DNA of 17,279 nucleotides from JBFLVQ01 sp040758525 (GCA_040758525.1 JBFLVQ010000121.1:1-17279); one strand, 5' to 3'. Shown: positions 1-6,700, numbered from the stretch's first letter. A program made the numbers and translations. Notes: generated from the sequence alone by a model not told the origin.

Positions 1-476
1 AAAAGGCGTGGTTGGACAAGCCCACCCTCATGTTCGAGTAACCACTCTTTTCGCCATAAACCTCCCCCATAACCGATCAATTCACCACGACTGCCAATCA
101 CTCTATGGCAAGGAATAATGATGGCAATAGGGTTTTTACCATTGGCACGGCCAACGGCACGTACAGATTTCTCGTCGCCTAGCCGCCGCGCTAGTTCTAT
201 GTAGGAGAGAGTTTGACCAAATGGTATCTTTAATAACTCCTGCCAAACTCTCTTCTCAAACTCACTGCCAACCAGTTGCAATGATAAAGAGAAGTCCTTT
301 CTATTGGTTGCGAAATATTGATCGAGCTGCCTAACACACTCCTGCAGACAAGCAGGCGTGGCAGCGACATCTGTCACCTCTCGATCAATAAAATTTAATC
401 CTGTAATTGCTGCCTCACTACCGATAATCTCTAATATTCCCACAGGGGAACGATAATAAGTCTTTTGTTCTTCCAT
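1..476 (-). CDS. ogt: Methylated-DNA--protein-cysteine methyltransferase (partial, C-terminus cut by window edge)
   Basis: This protein would repair O6-alkylguanine (and O4-alkylthymine) in DNA by moving the alkyl group to its own cysteine in a single-turnover reaction. The frame opens at ATG 476 and is still open at base 1, giving 158 residues. The hallmark active-site motif IPCHRVIG lies near residues 121-128 (acceptor Cys about 123), preceded by the conserved stretch VGRANGKNPIAI and followed by GELIGYGGGLWRKEWLLEHEG. The N-terminal half (EEQKTYYRSPVG, then FEKRVWQELLKIPFGQT) matches the Ogt layout. The start is 5 bases after the stop of the upstream gene and has no clear Shine-Dalgarno, so it is probably translated by coupling as the last visible gene of the sigma-factor operon. 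Only a few C-terminal residues should be missing. The family assignment is firm; the ogt symbol rather than another MGMT paralogue is an inference. Confidence 0.93.
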   Translation of the reverse strand, partial: MEEQKTYYRSPVGILEIIGSEAAITGLNFIDREVTDVAATPACLQECVRQLDQYFATNRKDFSLSLQLVGSEFEKRVWQELLKIPFGQTLSYIELARRLGDEKSVRAVGRANGKNPIAIIIPCHRVIGSRGELIGYGGGLWRKEWLLEHEGGLVQPRL

Positions 477-481
477 AAATT

Positions 482-1042
482 TTATATATTCAGTAGCTTG
501 CCCTGGTGGGCAAGTTTTATTGCCTCTCTATAGAAAGCAGCAAACTGCTCTTTCGGGAGACAGTGCTCTGGACCAGAGAGGGTACCTTGTAAGGCGCTTA
601 GTAGATCGCTAAGACCTAGATGGCACCAGTCCCACAGTCCCGAATCAAAGTTATAAGCCCACATTGCCTTAGCCACACGATTGCGTAGTCTCTTAGATAA
701 TTCACGATCGATACCGTTCTGTTCAAGCAACTCTAGGGTCGCCTGTTGCTGTGCAGCAGTGAACTCTGTATCTAGAAAAGGCTCAAGGATCAATCCCCAA
801 ACATCCTGCCGGTTTGTCAAAGCAATACCCTGCTCTTTGGCAACTGTCATTAGTTGTTCTCTTAGCGATGCGGATACAAACAGTATATCTTCGCTAGTGC
901 GCACTTCTGGGGGTATTGCGTTGATGACAATCTCTTCTATAGAGAGATATTTGACAATACCTGTAGGATAGATAGAAGCAGGTGGATAAGGATAGTCGGT
1001 GAACCTGATACCATCAGAGAGAAACTCCACACTACCCAACAT
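482..1042 (-). CDS. Conserved hypothetical protein, 186 residues
   Basis: I do not recognise a named family. The N-terminal 75 residues read as alternating beta strands (SVEFLSDGIRFTDYPYPP, then VKYLSIEEIVINAIPPEVRT and DILFVSA), which could be a small beta-barrel or PH-like fold. The rest is predicted helical and acidic, with a tryptophan-rich stretch (MWAYNFDSGLWDWCHLGL). No signal peptide or membrane helix is visible. I chose ATG 1042, which lies 4 bases after the stop of the HD-domain gene. A longer frame from GTG 1087 would overlap that gene by 41 bases and its purine-rich upstream sequence sits too close to the start. The tight position between the HD phosphohydrolase and the alkyltransferase suggests co-transcription with DNA or nucleotide maintenance genes. 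No function is proposed. Confidence 0.75.
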   Translation of the reverse strand: MLGSVEFLSDGIRFTDYPYPPASIYPTGIVKYLSIEEIVINAIPPEVRTSEDILFVSASLREQLMTVAKEQGIALTNRQDVWGLILEPFLDTEFTAAQQQATLELLEQNGIDRELSKRLRNRVAKAMWAYNFDSGLWDWCHLGLSDLLSALQGTLSGPEHCLPKEQFAAFYREAIKLAHQGKLLNI

Positions 1043-1046
1043 CGTC

Positions 1047-2339
1047 TTAGCCAAACCACTCGCGTAGAAGTTCGTACATCTGCTCACTCACCTCTTTAGG
1101 GAAGCACAGACGATCGATCTGAAAACCACGCATACCTCGCACTACTCCAGAGACTTCGGTAATCTCTCGCAATTCATTACCTACCGGCCCACGTGTCTCT
1201 ATATAGATACGTGCCTTAGGATCAGCGCTATCCGGCGCATAAGGACCAAAATAGGGTATATCAGTAGCACTATCACGTAATAGGTAGTAACGCTCATCGA
1301 ATCCAGCCTGTCTAACAATCTCTCTTGCACGCGCTAGTAAGGCGCTCTCTTCGGCCTGTTCACGCTTGAGGTCGATCGACTTAAAGAGACGACGATTGAG
1401 GAAGCGTTGACATAGATCGCGCAAAATTGCATCACTCTCATCAGTCCATTGCTTGATATGAAACATTAGATCGTGATCATCAAGAGCAAGGAACTCCTTG
1501 GTCGTGAGTGCTTGTGCACTCAACAATTTTACGAAAGCTGAATTAGGAATAAAGAAACTTAGCTCTTTGTTGTTGAGTAGTTCTACGGCTCGACGCAGTA
1601 TAGAGATCAGCATAATCTCAACCGCGCGTAAGGAATGATGAAAGTAGACCTGGCGGAACATATAGAAGCGTGCCTGTAGATACTCCTCTACCGCATAGAG
1701 TCCTTTGGCAGAAACATGTATCTGCTCTCGGGCAGGATCGAGCTTAAGGGCATGTATAATCCATTCCAGATCATAGTTGCCATACTTAGCACCAGTCATC
1801 AAGCTATCACGTAGCAGATAATCAAACCGATCACAATCGAGCTGAGAACTGACAAGCTGAGCGGCATAAGCGGGTGTATATTGATGGTTGTAGATCTTAA
1901 CAAGTTGGCTAGGAAGATCCGGCTGATATTCGCAGAGTATATGATTTAGCTCTGTCTCTGGATCAAGCAGAATACGCGCCGTCCAATCTTCATGTCCTGT
2001 TCCTGTTGCCTTCTCGATCACATGCGAGAATGGTCCATGACCAACATCATGTAATAGTGCTGCGGCACGTGCGGCAACTCGCACATTAGCTGAGATAGTA
2101 TGTTCACGGGCAAGTTTATCAAGCACTCGTGTCATTATATGCATGACACCAAGCGAGTGGGTGAAACGGCTATGCTCAGCGCCTTGATAGGTATAAAGGG
2201 CTAATCCTAGTTGTTTGATACGACGCAGGCGCTGAAACTCGGCCGTATCAATCAAGGCAATAAGCAAGCGATCATCTTCACGCTCACTATCGAGCGCAAT
2301 GATATTGTGGACAGGATCACGATATTTGCGTTCTACCAC
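1047..2339 (-). CDS. HD-domain phosphohydrolase, YwfO/dGTPase-like
   Basis: A 430-residue metal-dependent phosphohydrolase of the HD superfamily, of the type annotated as deoxynucleotide triphosphate triphosphohydrolase-like. The N-terminus has the family opening RKYRDPVHNIIAL. Metal ligands are visible in order: His61 in SRFTHSLGV, the His97-Asp98 pair in ALLHDVGHGPFSH, and an aspartate at 168 or 170 in SSQLDCDRFDYLLRDS. The remaining helical part (about 200-380) and a short beta-rich tail fit the usual length of this family. The start is GTG 2339, with AGAGG 6 bases upstream. In this family substrates range from dNTPs to other nucleotides, so the precise substrate cannot be read from sequence. 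It sits 33 bases after the small membrane protein gene and 4 bases before the next start, so it belongs to the sigma-factor operon. A role in nucleotide-pool control alongside Ogt repair is an inference. Confidence 0.92.
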   Translation of the reverse strand: MVERKYRDPVHNIIALDSEREDDRLLIALIDTAEFQRLRRIKQLGLALYTYQGAEHSRFTHSLGVMHIMTRVLDKLAREHTISANVRVAARAAALLHDVGHGPFSHVIEKATGTGHEDWTARILLDPETELNHILCEYQPDLPSQLVKIYNHQYTPAYAAQLVSSQLDCDRFDYLLRDSLMTGAKYGNYDLEWIIHALKLDPAREQIHVSAKGLYAVEEYLQARFYMFRQVYFHHSLRAVEIMLISILRRAVELLNNKELSFFIPNSAFVKLLSAQALTTKEFLALDDHDLMFHIKQWTDESDAILRDLCQRFLNRRLFKSIDLKREQAEESALLARAREIVRQAGFDERYYLLRDSATDIPYFGPYAPDSADPKARIYIETRGPVGNELREITEVSGVVRGMRGFQIDRLCFPKEVSEQMYELLREWFG

Positions 2340-2372
2340 CAGGCGCCTCTAATGATTATAGCTTTAGATGAA

Positions 2373-2579
2373 TCAATGGCGCTCATTCTCATTAATGCCA
2401 CTGAGGATCTTCCAAAGCACATATAGACCCATACCAACAATAGCCACTGCAACGATCGTCTTCAGAATCACAAACAGCTTAATAAGGAAGCCCCAGAAGA
2501 GCACCCAGACTAACTTACCGATCAAGTAGGTAGCTAGAGTCAATCCAGCAGCCAAGCTTAGTTTCTTGAGAATTTTCAT
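2373..2579 (-). CDS. Small two-helix membrane protein, 68 residues
   Basis: A short hydrophobic protein with a lysine-rich N-terminus (MKILKK). Two likely membrane helices follow, about residues 8-32 and 34-58, and the tail is polar (SGINENERH). Basic residues near Lys22 and Lys34 lie in the short loop. ATG 2579 is well supported by GAGGG 8 bases upstream, a site that overlaps the stop codon region of the sigma gene, so the two are translationally linked. Membrane proteins directly after ECF sigma genes are often anti-sigma factors, but this one lacks a cytoplasmic anti-sigma domain and has no zinc-binding HxxxCxxC motif. I therefore do not call it one. It is a real gene by spacing, ribosome site and composition; its function is unknown. 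Confidence 0.75.
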   Translation of the reverse strand: MKILKKLSLAAGLTLATYLIGKLVWVLFWGFLIKLFVILKTIVAVAIVGMGLYVLWKILSGINENERH

Positions 2580-2590
2580 AACTTATACCC

Positions 2591-3175
2591 TCACATAGAG
2601 ACTTTCATGCGCCGCAGTACTTTTGACAATTCGATGCGGCCACGATTAATGCGGGATTTCACCGTGCCTTCAGGGATCTTAAGTCGATCAACGATCTCTT
2701 GATAGCTCAACTCCTGTATATCACGTAAGATTAGACATTCACGTAGATCCGGAGAGAGTTTCTCTATCGCTGCCTGTACTTGCAATTGACGTTCCTGGCG
2801 TTCCATACAGCGCTGTGGGCTATCCACATCTGTGCGTAGGTGATGCATATGGTCTTCCAGGTCATCACTAGTATCGGCGGGCTGGCGTTGGCGTTTGCGG
2901 TAATCGTCAATAATCAGATTACGCGCCAGTCGCATCAGCCAATTCGACAGATCGCCTAGTTCCGGATCGTATTGATCTAGCGAGCGGTAAATACGGATAA
3001 AGACCTCTTGAGTGAGATCCTCCGCCGACTCGTGACGGCCTGTGAACCGATAAGCAAGGTTATAAATACGGCGCGAGTACTCGCGCACGATCATCTCCCA
3101 GGCCGCCGCGTCACCGCTCCGACATTGTCTTACCAACTCAACGTCATCTATTAGCAAGACCGTTTCCGCTCCCAC
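2591..3175 (-). CDS. ECF-type RNA polymerase sigma factor
   Basis: A 194-residue sigma-70 family factor of group 4 (ECF). It would bind core RNA polymerase and direct it to a specific promoter set. Region 2 spans about residues 25-98: RRIYNLAYRFTGRHESAEDL and QEVFIRIYRSLDQYDP form the core-binding part, and NWLMRLARNLIIDDYRKRQR is the -10 recognition part. An acidic linker (SDDLEDHMHHL) separates it from region 4 (about 135-190), which shows LSPDLRECLILRDIQELSYQ and the helix-turn-helix IPEGTVKSRINRGR. Regions 1 and 3 are absent, as expected. The start is GTG 3175 with GGGG 5 bases upstream. It is the first gene of a five-gene minus-strand run, and a promoter-like site lies just upstream with a GAACC element, a common ECF -35 form, which suggests autoregulation. 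No recognisable anti-sigma gene is adjacent. Confidence 0.93.
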   Translation of the reverse strand: MGAETVLLIDDVELVRQCRSGDAAAWEMIVREYSRRIYNLAYRFTGRHESAEDLTQEVFIRIYRSLDQYDPELGDLSNWLMRLARNLIIDDYRKRQRQPADTSDDLEDHMHHLRTDVDSPQRCMERQERQLQVQAAIEKLSPDLRECLILRDIQELSYQEIVDRLKIPEGTVKSRINRGRIELSKVLRRMKVSM

Positions 3176-3192
3176 GATTTCCCCGCCTCGCT

Positions 3193-3221
3193 ATAATACT
3201 GTGAAACTGAGACAGAGGTTC
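3193..3221 (-). promoter_or_regulatory. Candidate promoter of the sigma-factor operon
   Basis: Read on the minus strand, GAACCT (3216-3221) is followed by a 17-base spacer and TATTAT (3193-3198), ending 17 bases before the GTG start of the sigma gene. GAACC at -35 is typical of ECF-dependent promoters, so self-activation is possible. The -10 block is a near palindrome: the plus strand reads TATAAT at 3192-3197 in the same place. This is motif reading only. Confidence 0.4.
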
Positions 3222-3274
3222 GTAATCATGCTGTGCGTCACACTTTTATTGCCAATCTCTTAGCAAGGTGGCGA

Positions 3275-3303
3275 TTGACGCCTCTGCGCTGCCATGATTC
3301 AAT
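3275..3303 (+). promoter_or_regulatory. Candidate sigma-70-like promoter for the hydrolase/DUF4234/DUF2752 genes
   Basis: TTGACG (3275-3280) is separated by 17 bases from TTCAAT (3298-3303). The -35 matches the consensus at five of six positions and the -10 at four of six. It lies about 125 bases before the hydrolase start, in the 252-base divergent region between the sigma gene and the hydrolase. The TATAAT at 3192-3197 is an alternative -10, but no good -35 precedes it. Confidence 0.3.
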
Positions 3304-3427
3304 AAAGTCTGTTACTGCCGGTCGCGTGCTCGCCGCTATAGAGCATTGTAGCCAGGTCATGCGAAAACTAGCAAGGGAAACAGCGCCGACGGCACTCCGT
3401 ACCCGATTTTGCATTCGGAACCTAGTC

Positions 3428-4267
3428 ATGCCATTTATCGATCTAGACTCAACCAGACTCTATTACCAGCTTATCGGGCAGGGACGGCCAGTAGTTTTCG
3501 TCAATGGTTGGACGATGTCCTGCGAATATTGGATGCCATTGATCGAGCAACTTAAGGATCAACATCTATGTCTAGTCTACGATGCTCGTGGATTTGCACG
3601 TTCACGTCCGCTTAGCGCTAGTGCCGGCGTCGATATAGATGATCATGTCGAGGATCTACATACGCTGATTAATCGTCTGGGGTTGAAGGATGTAAATTTG
3701 GTTGGCCATGGCTTAGGCGCCTGGACGGCAATTCTCTGTACGCGCCGACATCCTCAGGATGTTATCACCCTTACTGCAGTTGCCCCAGAGAGTGAACCAC
3801 AACAAGAAGAGAAGTTGGCTGAAGCGCCTACCATTTGGCAGCAGGCAAGCCTACTACTTAAGGATTTAGCGGCTTTGCCAGTGCTACGCAATCTTGTCGC
3901 TTGGCGTTATCGACAGGTAGCCGAGCCCTACCGCACGCAATTGTGCGAGGATTTTGCCCAGGCTGATCGTCGTGTTGCCTATAATATGTTAGCTAGTGTT
4001 ATGGGAGTAGATAACCAAGAGCGGTTGCAGCAGGCATTGTCAGAGCTTGTATTGCCAGTCTTATTAGCTCGTGGTATGCAGGACAGATTATGTCCAGAGC
4101 CGCTCTTTCGCAGACTCTTTACGCTAATAAATCGTGGTAAGATGGCCACTGTGCGAGGTTGCGGCCACCTGCCTATGCTTGAATATACAAAAGAATTTGC
4201 CACTCTGCTGGCAGACTTCTTTGCCAAGAATGCCAAGCCTTCTAGGCAGGCGCTTACCAGGGTATAG
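3428..4267 (+). CDS. Alpha/beta-hydrolase-fold protein with glycine at the nucleophile position
   Basis: A 279-residue protein of the alpha/beta-hydrolase fold. The opening (DLDSTRLYYQLIGQGRPVVF), the oxyanion-region motif VNGWTMSCEYW, the strand-4 motif VYDARGFARS, and the late acid and histidine motifs (ARGMQDRLCP, Asp219; VRGCGHLPMLE, His247) are all present. The nucleophile elbow reads VGHGLGAW, so the expected Ser in GHSxGG is Gly95 (codon GGC at 3710-3712; a serine AGC is one base away). A classical serine esterase or peroxidase-type reaction is therefore doubtful. It may be a binding or scaffold relative, as known for NDRG proteins, or carry another activity. I chose ATG 3428; an in-frame GTG at 3233 would add 65 residues that do not resemble this fold. 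The gene ends 2 bases before the next start, so it heads an operon with two membrane proteins. Confidence 0.88.
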   Translation: MPFIDLDSTRLYYQLIGQGRPVVFVNGWTMSCEYWMPLIEQLKDQHLCLVYDARGFARSRPLSASAGVDIDDHVEDLHTLINRLGLKDVNLVGHGLGAWTAILCTRRHPQDVITLTAVAPESEPQQEEKLAEAPTIWQQASLLLKDLAALPVLRNLVAWRYRQVAEPYRTQLCEDFAQADRRVAYNMLASVMGVDNQERLQQALSELVLPVLLARGMQDRLCPEPLFRRLFTLINRGKMATVRGCGHLPMLEYTKEFATLLADFFAKNAKPSRQALTRV

Positions 4268-4269
4268 TT

Positions 4270-4863
4270 ATGTCCATCCCTCAGTGTTCAAGTTGTGGCG
4301 GTGTCGTACGTGAACGAGCACGTTACTGTTCGCACTGTGGTATATGGCTGAATCGAGAGGATCCTACTTATAACGCCCTAAGTGTCTATCACTCCCGCTT
4401 GCGTGAGACTACTTATCTAGAGCCGGAGTGGCAGGCAAAGGCTGAAGCAGCGCTAAAACAGCCTCCTACTGGGCGGTTAAAAGCCACTGCTGCCAATCCA
4501 GTATCATTTGGTCGCCCTCGCAATATTGTCCTGGTATTGTTGCTTCCTTTGCTTACACTAGGTTTCTATGCGCTCTATTGGTGGTGGGCAACAGGTCATG
4601 AAATACGCGACTATCTACAGAGCAAGGAGCCGCAGCCTGGGCGCGACCTACTGTTGCTACCACTCACCTGTGGGTTATGGCGACTTTATATGCATTACAG
4701 CTATGCTGTTTGTATTGCTGATATGCAGGAGCGTGTACAATTGCCGCGCAATGAACATCTCAAGATTATCTGTCCATTACTGAGCTTCTTCTTTCTAGGT
4801 TTTATCAGTATTGCCTTGCTGCAATACGAATTGAATAGGATCTGGGAGGCAGAGGGGCTATGA
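4270..4863 (+). CDS. Zinc-ribbon membrane protein with DUF4234-type domain
   Basis: A 197-residue protein with an N-terminal zinc ribbon, Cys6-x2-Cys9 and Cys20-x2-Cys23 (QCSSCGG and YCSHCG), then a polar linker to about residue 80. A membrane domain of the DUF4234 kind follows. Helices are likely at about 85-107 (ILVLLLPLLTLGFYALYWWW in essence), at 126-150 (a more polar, aromatic-rich pair) and at 166-186. The conserved feel of RNIVL and FYALYWWWATGHEIRDYL is what suggests DUF4234. The function of this family is not known. ATG 4270 has AGGG 7 bases upstream and follows the hydrolase stop by 2 bases. Its stop overlaps the next start (ATGA). The zinc ribbon would lie in the cytoplasm if the usual positive-inside rule holds. 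Confidence 0.85.
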   Translation: MSIPQCSSCGGVVRERARYCSHCGIWLNREDPTYNALSVYHSRLRETTYLEPEWQAKAEAALKQPPTGRLKATAANPVSFGRPRNIVLVLLLPLLTLGFYALYWWWATGHEIRDYLQSKEPQPGRDLLLLPLTCGLWRLYMHYSYAVCIADMQERVQLPRNEHLKIICPLLSFFFLGFISIALLQYELNRIWEAEGL

Positions 4864-5315
4864 ATCATCCCTTGTGGGAGAAACAGATACATTGGCTGGT
4901 GCTATTTGCGCTTAGCACACTACTATTGGTTAGTCGCTTCCACTATCCGCCCGACGAGCCTGCTACTACTCTCTGCGGTTTTAAGACTGTGATAGGACTA
5001 CCTTGCCCTGGTTGCGGTTTAACACGATCCTTCTGCACCCTTGCTAAAGGCGGACTGTCACGCGCCTTTGCTTTCAACCTGCTTGGTCCTCCACTCTTTC
5101 TCTTTGTGCTGCTCTGGTGGTTAGCCTCATTACTGCGTGGTCTGGGTTTCTCGGCGCTATTTAACGCTTGCCAGCGCTTTACCTATAGCAGCACCTTCAT
5201 GAAATCGCTGCTGTTTATACTAGCTACCTACTGGATTGCACGTATCGTCTATCTGCTCACTGTCTATGGCAGTGCGGCAACTGTAGGGCATGGACTATTT
5301 GCACGCCTCTTTTAA
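4860..5315 (+). CDS. DUF2752 family membrane protein
   Basis: A 151-residue membrane protein. The family signature is clear: VIGLPCPGCGLTRSFC at about residues 44-59, a CPxCG motif in a loop after the first helix, followed by an alanine-rich stretch ending AFNLLGPPLFL. Helices are likely at about 10-26, 73-94 and 114-136. The family's biochemical role is unknown; the invariant cysteines could bind metal or take part in redox chemistry. The start ATG overlaps the stop of the DUF4234 gene by the ATGA arrangement and has GGAGG 9 bases upstream, so the two proteins are probably made in fixed proportion. It is the last gene of the plus-strand run started by the hydrolase; no convincing terminator follows. 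Confidence 0.88.
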   Translation: MNHPLWEKQIHWLVLFALSTLLLVSRFHYPPDEPATTLCGFKTVIGLPCPGCGLTRSFCTLAKGGLSRAFAFNLLGPPLFLFVLLWWLASLLRGLGFSALFNACQRFTYSSTFMKSLLFILATYWIARIVYLLTVYGSAATVGHGLFARLF

Positions 5316-5476
5316 TTGCAAAACGATTCTTGTTCCAATTCTCCACGACAATCCATTCTAGTGAGTCAAGATGCCACACAGGATATATTGTCGCTTTTAC
5401 CGGTAATCTTTTTTTATTCATATAACTATGCGTTGATCGGTAAGTTAGTCGATGCGAACGAGTACCAATAGAGTTT

Positions 5477-5516
5477 GGTCTTTCAATTGCTTTTGGCAAA
5501 GGGAAATGAAAGAGCC
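5477..5516 (+). promoter_or_regulatory. Leader hairpin before the PilZ response regulator
   Basis: The arm at 5477-5485 (GGTCTTTCA) can pair with 5507-5516 (TGAAAGAGCC) through nine pairs with one bulged G, and an inner TTGC/GCAA pairing lies at 5487-5490 and 5496-5499. It ends 15 bases before the Shine-Dalgarno AGGAG (5531-5535). The rest of the 227-base gap (5316-5542) holds a T-rich run after the short palindrome TTACCGGTAA (5397-5406) and a weak -10-like TATAAC near 5420. No clear promoter could be assigned. Confidence 0.3.
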
Positions 5517-5542
5517 ATTCGAGGCTAGATAGGAGATGTAAT

Positions 5543-6295
5543 ATGAAAAAACGGATACTGATTGTGGATGATATGCCAGAAACTCTCGTGATGCTGATGG
5601 CGTACCTGTCGAGCGAAGGTTATGAGGTCGTAACAGCCCAAAATGGCATTGAGGCGCTCTCATTACTTGGTAGTAATCCTCCTGATGTAATTATCAGTGA
5701 TATTATGATGCCGAAAATGGGAGGCTTTGAGTTCCTTGATAAGATGAGACGCAACTATCCGAGCAATCATATACCTCTTATCGTAATGTCTGCTAAGAAT
5801 AAGAATGTTGCTGAACAGATGGCCCTAGACCTGGGTGCAGAAGGATTTTTAGAGAAGCCCGTGAGTCTCACTGTGATCAAAGCTGCTATTGAAGCAGCAC
5901 TCACAAAAGCCAAAAAGCAACAGAAAATACCACAAATCTCACGCTCATTCGTTGAACAACGTCAACATAAGCGCGCACCATTCATCTGTGAGGCCTACTT
6001 TGAGGGGGGTGGGATCTCAGGCCTTACAGTAGCCTCTAATCTCAGCAAAGGTGGTCTGTTTTTGGATACCTTCTCCAATATTCCTCCAGGCACGTTATTA
6101 CATCTACGACTCAAGCTTCAGCCTGGTCGCGAAGTCGAGATGCTGGGAGAAGTCCGTTACCGTCTCAATGGTGGGATAGGAGTAGAATTTATTAATCTAG
6201 ATAAGGAAACCATGGAATTTATCAACAACACCGTTGAGCAAGTGCTCAGCCATCAAAATAATGCCGCCAGTATGGCGATCTCTTACGCTCGCTAA
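5543..6295 (+). CDS. Response regulator with C-terminal PilZ domain
   Basis: A 250-residue two-domain protein. The receiver domain (1-122) has the acidic pair Asp9-Asp10 in LIVDDMPE, the phosphoacceptor Asp53 in VIISDIMMPKMGG, the switch Ser83 in VMSAK and Lys105 in EKP, so it should accept phosphate. After a basic linker comes a PilZ domain (about 137-235) with the c-di-GMP motif RxxxR (Arg140-Arg144, RQHKR) and the second motif NLSKGGLFL (Asn166, Ser168, Gly170), ending in GGIGVEFINL. Both ligand motifs look intact, so it should bind c-di-GMP. ATG 5543 has AGGAG 7 bases upstream. It has no DNA-binding or enzymatic output domain, so its output is probably a protein contact. Being the gene before the giant hybrid kinase, it is a plausible phosphate acceptor of it, but that is inference. 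Confidence 0.94.
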   Translation: MKKRILIVDDMPETLVMLMAYLSSEGYEVVTAQNGIEALSLLGSNPPDVIISDIMMPKMGGFEFLDKMRRNYPSNHIPLIVMSAKNKNVAEQMALDLGAEGFLEKPVSLTVIKAAIEAALTKAKKQQKIPQISRSFVEQRQHKRAPFICEAYFEGGGISGLTVASNLSKGGLFLDTFSNIPPGTLLHLRLKLQPGREVEMLGEVRYRLNGGIGVEFINLDKETMEFINNTVEQVLSHQNNAASMAISYAR

Positions 6296-6354
6296 ACGAG
6301 CCTGCTCAAGCTGTTAACCAGATTGCTTTACACCTCCTGAGAAACTGCTAATAA

Positions 6355-6396
6355 GCGAGATCCACTAACTACTGAGAAGTGGTTTGAGGGTCTCGC
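6355..6396 (+). terminator. Possible terminator-like hairpin after the PilZ response regulator
   Basis: GCGAGATCC (6355-6363) can pair with GGGTCTCGC (6388-6396) through nine pairs including one G-U, and CCACT/AGTGG inside it offers an alternative inner pairing. It lies 60 bases after the stop codon. The downstream tract (ATTTATCGTTT) is only mildly T-rich, so intrinsic termination is uncertain. Confidence 0.35.
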
Positions 6397-6428
6397 ATTT
6401 ATCGTTTAAACAGCACTTACAATTCGAG

Positions 6429-6458
6429 TTGACTCTACGTAATGCTATGTAGTATTGT
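6429..6458 (+). promoter_or_regulatory. Candidate promoter for the poly-HAMP kinase gene
   Basis: TTGACT (6429-6434, five of six consensus bases) is followed after 18 bases by TATTGT (6453-6458, four of six). Transcription would start near 6465, giving a leader of about 280 bases before the ATG at 6747. The position just ahead of the cluster of inverted repeats supports it, but the -10 is weak. Confidence 0.35.
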
Positions 6459-6479
6459 TCCTAATAATATTACGCGTGC

Positions 6480-6700
6480 GTACCTGCCTGGTTAAAACCG
6501 GGGTTTCTCCTTCCTTAACACTCTGTGAGGAGAGAACAGGTATATCCCCTTACGAAAACTTATTGACTGATAGGCATTACTGTTGAAGTAATGTCCTGGT
6601 TCATCAAGTTGGTATAGTGCTGTTCTGTCAACCCAGAACATGGTTGGACTATACTGTCTCGCGTTAATGTAACGGTTTCTTATAAACGTACCATTGCGAG
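6480..6700 (+). other. Cluster of nested inverted repeats in the gap before the kinase gene (possible structured leader RNA)
   Basis: The 451-base gap before the kinase gene has no convincing gene, but this part is rich in complementary arms. First, 6481-6486 pairs with 6537-6542 (TACCTG/CAGGTA). It encloses a hairpin at 6487-6502 (CCTGGT, loop TAAA, ACCGGG) and a second at 6504-6535 (eight pairs, including TCTCCT/AGGAGA), which together make a compact three-way junction. Next, a hairpin at 6572-6596 (AGGCATTAC against GTAATGTCCT, one bulge). Then a two-tier hairpin, 6612-6618 with 6648-6654 (GTATAGT/ACTATAC) around 6621-6627 with 6634-6640 (TGTTCTG/CAGAACA). Its loop CAACC can also pair with GGTTG at 6642-6646. 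Last, 6658-6662 with 6696-6700 (CTCGC/GCGAG) around 6672-6689. No known riboswitch class is recognised. A degraded palindromic mobile element is the main alternative, and inverted repeats fold on either strand. Confidence 0.4.

Noticed and set aside
1043..1087. GTG 1087 start for the 186-residue protein
   Set aside because: It would overlap the HD gene by 41 bases and the purine-rich sequence is too close to act as a ribosome site.
2373..2579. Anti-sigma factor call for the 68-residue membrane protein
   Set aside because: It lacks a cytoplasmic anti-sigma domain and the zinc anti-sigma HxxxCxxC motif; adjacency alone is not enough.
3233..3427. N-terminal extension of the hydrolase from GTG 3233
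   Set aside because: The 65 added residues are Arg/Cys-rich and unlike the fold; the homologous region begins at ATG 3428 and the extension would cover the likely promoter.
5397..5418. Terminator made of TTACCGGTAA and the following T-run
   Set aside because: The palindrome has no loop, so it cannot form the stem-loop of an intrinsic terminator.
6480..6545. c-di-GMP riboswitch (GEMM) before the kinase gene
   Set aside because: A three-way junction is possible, but the conserved GEMM sequence blocks and GNRA tetraloop/receptor are not present.
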